Program-made: the position numbers and the translations under genes
The notes under the pieces: model-generated
What the model saw: the letters and a program-made list of their open reading frames with translations, nothing else
What the model was told of the DNA's origin: nothing
The model's database searches: none
In this document: piece by piece, positions 58,061 through 64,000 of the stretch
Position numbering within the stretch: position 1 is the first letter of the stretch
Layout: each line of letters starts with the position of its first letter
From: Cannabis sativa
Taxonomy: Eukaryota; Streptophyta; Magnoliopsida; Rosales; Cannabaceae
DNA length: 64,000 nt
Assembly: GCF_029168945.1 (NCBI RefSeq)
Contig: NC_083604.1
Location: 66,790,211 to 66,854,210 of the forward strand
Reading direction: 5' to 3'

Positions 58061-59809
58061 ACTTCTTTCATAATCTTAGTACATAGAAATATCCCATCAA
58101 TTATAGGTGATATTATAATGTTTTGAAACAAAAAAATTAAATTAAATCAATATATAGGAGAGTTTTAAGAGATTGAGTTGGCATCCTATATGAGTTTTCT
58201 TAGCTATTCTCTATTATTTCAATTTTTATCATTTGTTTAATTTTAATTATTCTTTTCACTTAATAATCTAATGGCTTTTCAGTTTTTTGTGGTTGAGAGA
58301 ATGACTTTTCAGTTTTAATGTAATGAATAATAATTGATAATTAAGTATATATCTTTTTTTAAGAGTATTTACGTTCTCTTGAATATTTAATATAATTAAT
58401 AAGGACACATCAAAAGTTCCAAAAAATAACTGAAAATATGAAATAAATAAAAATTTTGACTCTTTGAATGTTTTATCGATTTAGTTTTCAAAAAAATACA
58501 CATATATATAGGTAAGTATTTCAGCCAAGCATCTAAGTTGGAGTATATATCTAGAACATGAAATCCAATTTGTTTTAGTTCAGAAGAATAATATTCTGTT
58601 TTGCTTTAAGAATACACAGTAAGTTCTTCCACCATATATAATTATATAATATAATTAAGCTTCTTTTCTACTATTTTCATTTTTAATAATCTTTTCTTGA
58701 TTACATATTTATATATAATTATTTAGCTGGTTATTAAAATTTGATTAGCTTTCAAAATACAGTAAAAAAATTTTGTCTCCATATATACATATATTTATAT
58801 ATAATTTAGAATTTAGATTACCCAACTTTTTTCTTTTTTTTTTTCTCTAAAATTTTTAATATTACTTCATAAATATAATATTACTTTTTTTGCATAAGAC
58901 TTTGACAATTAGAATTCGCTGAAAATACATATATATATTCGTATCAATCGAATAGATTCATGTTTGAATATCATCAACTATTATTATTATTATTATTATT
59001 ATTATTAAGGTGTAAAACCATTATAATTACACTATTCTTTTATTATTTGAATTTGGATTAATGTAATTTTTTTTTTTTTTTGGAAGATTAGTGTAAATTT
59101 TGTTTATAGTATTAAACTCTTCTTTTTAGTAATATTTCTTTTTTAAATTTACCTTATTAATTTAATACTTAATCAACAAATTTTTTAATAATAATATTTT
59201 TTTTTCAAAATAATAATAATAATAATAATAATAATTTTGATCATAATAATAATGATGAGATTGTGTTTCACATAGAAAGAATTATGTTTCTTCTGTTCAT
59301 TTTTTTTTTATAAAGGATATATTGAAATAAAAGTTTTGTTATTTTAATATAATTTATTATTATTTATTTTTATTTTTTTGTTTTTTTTTCAGTAAAAGAA
59401 GTGTATCATTTACTCATTATTATATAATGAAGTAATATTTATAAATATCATGCCAAAGTAATTCATATAATTATCTTAATTATTTGTTAAAAAAATTATT
59501 AAACAAATGTGTTGAAATAAAAATAAAGATAATATAATAATATTTTTACATATAGAATTTTTATATATTCTCGTATGGATTAATTATGTTTAACTTTTCA
59601 AATAAGTTGGACATTTTTTTTTATAATCTAATATATAGTTTCTCCTTTTAATATTATTTTTCTTTTGTAGTAGTCAAAATGAAAGGCAACTAACCGGAAT
59701 TTAAGAAAAAAAAAATATAATTACTTTTACAATTAATAGTTATTAGTATTCTATTAAAAAATATAAATATATATTTGTTAGTATTTACATGTTACATCTT
59801 TTTATTTTT
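58061..59809. other. AT-rich intergenic DNA
   Basis: No gene seen. Holds (ATT)n and (AAT)n microsatellites (58980-59008, 59212-59236) and long T runs. May be interior of the element ending at 60353, but nothing proves it. Confidence 0.6.
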
Positions 59810-60035
59810 TGGAGTTTTTTTTTTGTTTTTATTTTTACACTTCAAAATAATTTATTTTTGTATTTTTACGGAATTTCACACAGAAATTCCTATAGCAACT
59901 AACGGAGCAACTAAAATCGCAACTAAAATCCGTATAACAACCCATATAGAAACCATCGGAGAAATCACCAGAGCAATCTAAACCGTAAATTTGAAAAAGA
60001 AAATGTTAAAAATTAATATATGGGATAATTCTTCT
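59810..60035 (-). repeat. Dispersed repeat copy 2 (MITE/SINE-like)
   Basis: Inverse copy of the family at 17980-18260: the complement reads AAATTTACGGTTTAGATTGC, then AGTTGC phrases, then GGAATTTCTGTGTGAAATTC and TGTAAAAATAAAAA. The frame open through it on the plus strand is chance. Confidence 0.55.
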
Positions 60036-60353
60036 TATTTTTTTTAAAAAAAAAAATTAATAACAACAAGAAAAAGAAATAATAATAAAATTAAAATTGT
60101 GATTAGTATATTGATACTATTATAATAATGAAAATTGAAATAGTATAAAAAAAATCTAAAAAAAATCTCGAGTATGTATATTTCTCCACTGCTTAAAAAT
60201 ATGTAAGTATATATCTATTTATAAAAATAAAGATATATTTATGTTTATATATAAGTTTATATTTATCAAAATATTATATTTTACATTATATCACTTAATT
60301 TGTAAAATAAATTTTACAAAACTAGGATCGCTTCGCGCGGCTTTATTCTCTAG
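60036..60353 (+). mobile_element. AT-rich DNA ending in a Helitron 3' terminus
   Basis: A GC hairpin remnant (ATCGCTTCGCGCGGC, 60327-60341) is followed by CTAG (60350-60353) and T, the standard Helitron 3' end. The 5' end is not located, so only the terminus is supported. Confidence 0.5.
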
Positions 60354-63000
60354 TTATTTAATAATATGGAATATTTAGTTGACTACGCCAACCTCAAAAT
60401 AGCTTATAATAAACCTTTGAGATCTTGAGCTGGCAGTGTAATTAGTATGTAAAGTCTCTCATTATATATATTCATATGATCCTAACCAACTTTTCAATGT
60501 CATGAGAGTAAACCAACCTCCAAAAATATAATTTATTTGAGATTTTTAGCACAGCTACTCATATAAATAGGGTTAATAAAAGTAGTAGATATAACAGATG
60601 GAGACTCACTATACTACAGTGAGGTCAATAATAGAATGTAGAGAACCATTATTTAATACGTACAAGTAAATATTCTATGGATTATGGAATTCTGATTAAG
60701 AAAGGCACTGAAAAAAAGAGAGTTGATGAAGAAGAATCTCATCACTATATGCCAAATATTTCTTTTCTAACTAATGCATAAGTATCCAATTATATGCCCC
60801 CCACCCCCAGGCCCCATCTTTCTCTTACCATTAAAAAAAATCCTCTTACCAATACTGGGATAATATTACTATTAATTATATATATTAATTGGTTTGATCA
60901 AATGAAGAACTTTCAGTAACAAATTACAAGGTTTCAGTTTTGTACTAGACCATATTTTGTTTTGAGAAATTAATAAAAATTCATTATATCATAAATGTTA
61001 CTTTGCCAGTTATAGTAGCAACCATATACCTGAAAAAAAAGGGTTTGCTTTGGGTTTTTTCCATTATTTGTACGAGTAGTGATATTAACACTTTTTTTTT
61101 ATCACTTGCTGAAATTAAAGAAAGTAAAAAACCAATTTTTTTATAAAGTAAATACTATTTTAGACTTTATGTTTTATAAAAATTATTAATTAGACTATCT
61201 ATTTTGTTAAATGATAAAATAGACCCTGCATTTTTTAAAATAGTACAAATAGAACCTTAAATTAATTTTTTATCATAATAAAATTTAATTATAATTTGAT
61301 TTAAAAGTGTCATGACAAAATTATGTGTATTTTCTGTATCTGTTCGTAGTAAGAATTGTCTTCAAGTTGGTTATATTAAAAGAAAAGTTATCGAAAATTA
61401 AGCTCATAGTTCTACTTTTACTATTTTAGAAAATACAATGTTTATTTTGTCATTTAACAAAACAAATGGTATAATCAGTAACTTTTGCGAAATAGTCCAA
61501 AATAGTATTTACCTAATTTTATATCACTATATTAATTTTTTCCTTCCCTATTATTATTGCTGTTGCTTGACACGTGGGTTTTAATGAATTATTTTACATC
61601 TCAGTTATAGTATACACTATCAATCAAAAGTTTATTATCATAGGGTGTATTTTCTTTTGAGTATTGTATTATAAAATTCCATCAAATATATGTTATTGTA
61701 CAGTACTTTTGATGTGATTATAATATAGTAATACATGTATATACACAGTGAAATATATAATAAACATAATTAGCATGTGAACTCACTATGCTAGATACGG
61801 CAATAGAATTTTATAAGAAAATAAAAAATATAGAACAAATAGAAACTAATTTATCCATCTTTATTGATTGGGAGGGAAATTTTTTGTTTATGCTACAAAC
61901 AGAAGCAAATTCCCAACTTTTGTGAGTGTCTTTTTATTTTTTTCTTCTTGTGTTCTATACTACTACGCTAACAGTTACTATAGTCATACATATTATAATT
62001 TATAGTGATAATGGAGAGTTGTTCTTTTAAGTGTGCCAAAGTAAAAGTTGGTATTTTTTTCCAACGCATATGGAAGGATATGTTTAATATGGTTGTATAG
62101 TATAACACCATAAATATATATTTTTGACAGAAAAAAAATACAAATATATTACCATGCATAATAAAACTCGGTGCATAGTTATGTTAATGTGAAAAGGATT
62201 GATCATTTTTTTGTAATAAATAAATAACAATAATGAACCAAATCAAAATCTATTCTCTCAATTATCAAATTAGGGAATCCAAAATTAGATCTTTAGACCC
62301 GAGATGTTTTCTCATCTACTAAAAAAAATCAAAGGGAAAATATATAGTAGCCACAATAAAACAAAATACATTACATTTTATTTTTCAATGTATATATACA
62401 AATTATTTTGGTTGAATATATACAACAAAATAAGAAATAATAATTAATGGAAATAAAATAAATCCAGCTCAAATAAGGTTGGCCTAATTTAGACAGAAAT
62501 AGCAGACACTGACTGGAGCCCCCCATAGCCCATATCTCAACCACCATACTCAATTCACTCATGCAAAGTAAGAACTTTGATAGATACATAATTAATAATT
62601 AAAAAGAAGAGGCCTTTTTATTTATATTTTTTCCTAAATTAAAGAAGATACTATTGTGTCGGTGAATGGAAATGCAATAATAAAGAACAGAAGTGTATAG
62701 TGATCAACTCCAACGGTCCAATCTGCGAAACTCATACAACCCATTATTGAGAAAGTACTGTAGAAGTAGATTGATATAGAGATATAGGGGTGTAGACTCC
62801 AATGGCCTGTTTCTGTCGCTTTGTTTTATTTTTACTATGTTGTTAAACTTTCACATGAACCCAAAGGCATAGAGCAATTGCATTTTTGTAAGTGTTAACG
62901 GACAAAAAATCTTAAAGAAAATACTTTTATCCATGAGGCCCCTTCTGAAAAGGACACGCTCTTCTATAATTTTTATGTGGTGGAAAGTGACCAGGTGTCA
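60354..63000. other. AT-rich intergenic DNA upstream of the edge gene
   Basis: No gene recognised on either strand. The sequence around 61140-61510 holds an inverted pair (TAGTATTTACTTTA-like left, TAAATACTATTTTG-like right, enclosing mirrored phrases such as AAATAGTACAAATAGAACC), probably an old MITE of about 370 bp. Confidence 0.55.
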
Positions 63001-63033
63001 CTCTATATGAGCTTTGCTCTTTCTTTCTTGTAC

Positions 63034-63086
<53 letters not shown>

Positions 63087-63315
63087 CTTTCTATCTCTTT
63101 CTCACTCTATCTCTCTACCATTAATGATGGCTGCCTGTCTTTACTTCTTTTGCTAGCTGTGTTTTCTTTCTTTCTTTCTTTCTTTCTTCTTCTTCTTCTT
63201 CTTCTTCATATTGGGTCTAAAGGTCTTCGCTTTCTGACCAAAACCCACCTCTCAGTTTAGATCTTGAGGCTAAGGCTGAGATTGAGTGTCTGAGCCACCC
63301 AATCCTTTTTGTGGG
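63001..63315 (+). promoter_or_regulatory. Promoter/5' UTR of edge gene with CT microsatellites
   Basis: TATATGA at 63004, then (CT)n at about 63040-63083, (TTTC)n at 63164-63187 and (TTC)n at 63188-63208, then leader sequence without ATG until 63316. Pyrimidine-rich leaders are common in plant genes. Confidence 0.5.
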
Positions 63316-63450
63316 ATGACGAGGTTTCATCACCACATTCATCATAGTCATAGAGCTGGAGCCATGGCTGGACTTTTAGTGCTTCTTTTTCCCATTTGGT
63401 TTCCCAGTTTGTTCTCCCCATTGAGCCATGCGTCCCCTTCCGCCTTCGCG
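63316..63450 (+). CDS. First exon of a membrane or secreted protein gene (partial)
   Basis: ATG at 63316, 45 codons, ending at a consensus-like donor (TTCGCG|GTATGC, phase 0). The product begins with a His/Arg-rich cytosolic-type tail (MTRFHHHIHHSHRAGAM), then a hydrophobic helix (residues about 17-36, GLLVLLFPIWF...), then Ser/Ala/Pro residues. This suits a type II signal-anchor of a Golgi enzyme or a signal peptide. The gene continues beyond the window. The family cannot be named from 45 residues. The CT-rich leader upstream supports a real gene. Confidence 0.6.
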
Positions 63451-64000
63451 GTATGCTCTTTTTTGCTTTGTTGATTTTTGTAGTTTCTATTTTCATATTG
63501 CGAAAAAAGGGTTTCTTTTTTTCCCTCTTAATTGTTTGTTTTTCCTATAAAGTGGACATTTTTGTCTCTGTTTCTATAATGTGAGTGTTCTTTTGCAATG
63601 GTTTTGGATGAAGGGTTTTTGCTTTATTAATTTTAGTTCCTTCATTAATGGTTGGAAACAAAACAAAACTATAATTGTGGGAGATGATTGCAAAGGCTTT
63701 TTTTTGTTTTGTTTTGTTTGTATTTGATTGTGTTCTTCATTCCTCTTTCCCCAATCAAAACTGACTAAAGGCTGCGGAACTATTCATTGGATGACAAGTA
63801 ACTACCCTGCCACTGTTATGATTTTTCCTTTTCGTTGGAGGGCAGTTAGAGAAGAATTCAAAGGTGGTCATTCATAGGAGTTATCCTGCAGTATCCAAGT
63901 AGCTCTAGTAAAAATTCAATTAATAGATTTGGTAATATAGTTCTCAAAACTTGTGTAACTTTGTGTGTGAAAAGGAAGAAAAAAAAGTGAGCAATGGATT
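63451..64000 (+). other. Start of intron 1 of the edge gene
   Basis: T-rich sequence after the predicted donor. No acceptor with a convincing following frame is visible before the window ends. Confidence 0.45.

Noticed and set aside
59775..59981. ORF with a Thr/Ile-rich end
   Set aside because: Overlaps the dispersed non-coding repeat also found at 17980-18260, where no such frame exists.

Overview
The window is plant nuclear DNA, almost certainly eudicot: AT-rich, with GT-AG introns, a plant-type C3Hc3H zinc-finger gene, plant Copia and chromovirus Gypsy retrotransposons, Mutator-like elements (MULEs), Helitrons and MITEs. The species cannot be fixed from sequence alone. Only two loci look like host genes: a two-exon NSL2/INO80D-type zinc-finger gene (12890-15421, +) and the first exon of a gene running off the right edge (63316-63450, +). 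Nearly everything else is transposon, much of it nested.

Left part (1-11.5 kb): the end of a Copia element with its probable 3' LTR (397-2290), a 1.9-kb solo LTR of the same family with a perfect TATGT duplication (2390-4306), and a decayed MULE transposase on the minus strand (4892-9792) split by a Gypsy-type solo LTR with a perfect GGTTC duplication (5154-7495). T-rich DNA studded with the palindrome AACCGGTT fills the MULE's first intron and 3' flank.

Middle (11.5-30.4 kb): the host zinc-finger gene, whose intron holds a head-to-head inverted duplication of a GeBP-like gene fragment (about 430-bp arms, about 40-bp loop). Then come small elements: a GC-rich possible Pack-MULE, a Mutator-type MITE with a 10-bp duplication, and a 1,040-bp Helitron. 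A complete 8.8-kb MULE (21667-30425) follows, with about 80-bp terminal inverted repeats and an 8-bp ATTAATAA duplication. It carries an open transposase (+), a convergent DUF1985/Ulp1-like protease gene of the KAONASHI type (-, one frameshift), a small antisense cysteine-rich ORF, and arrays of TGTCGACA-like palindromes in the first introns of both main genes.

Right part (30.4-57.6 kb): a minus-oriented Gypsy solo LTR, then a 24-kb nested stack. A degraded Copia (A) was hit by (i) an 11.2-kb composite and (ii) a second Copia (B). The composite has two 433-bp LTRs that look identical and contain 5S rRNA-derived sequence (Cassandra-like), yet it encloses a chromovirus gag-pol, two tandem long Gypsy LTRs and an intact 72-bp TRIM internal domain. 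Copia B was itself hit by a 1.9-kb solo LTR (ACATG duplication) and by a GC-rich, organelle-like fragment.

The last 6 kb is AT-rich intergenic DNA with a Tourist-like MITE, a Helitron 3' end, and the promoter and first exon of the edge gene.

The most novel items are the 5S-LTR/chromovirus composite, the intronic GeBP hairpin, and the parallel intronic palindrome arrays in two unrelated MULEs.
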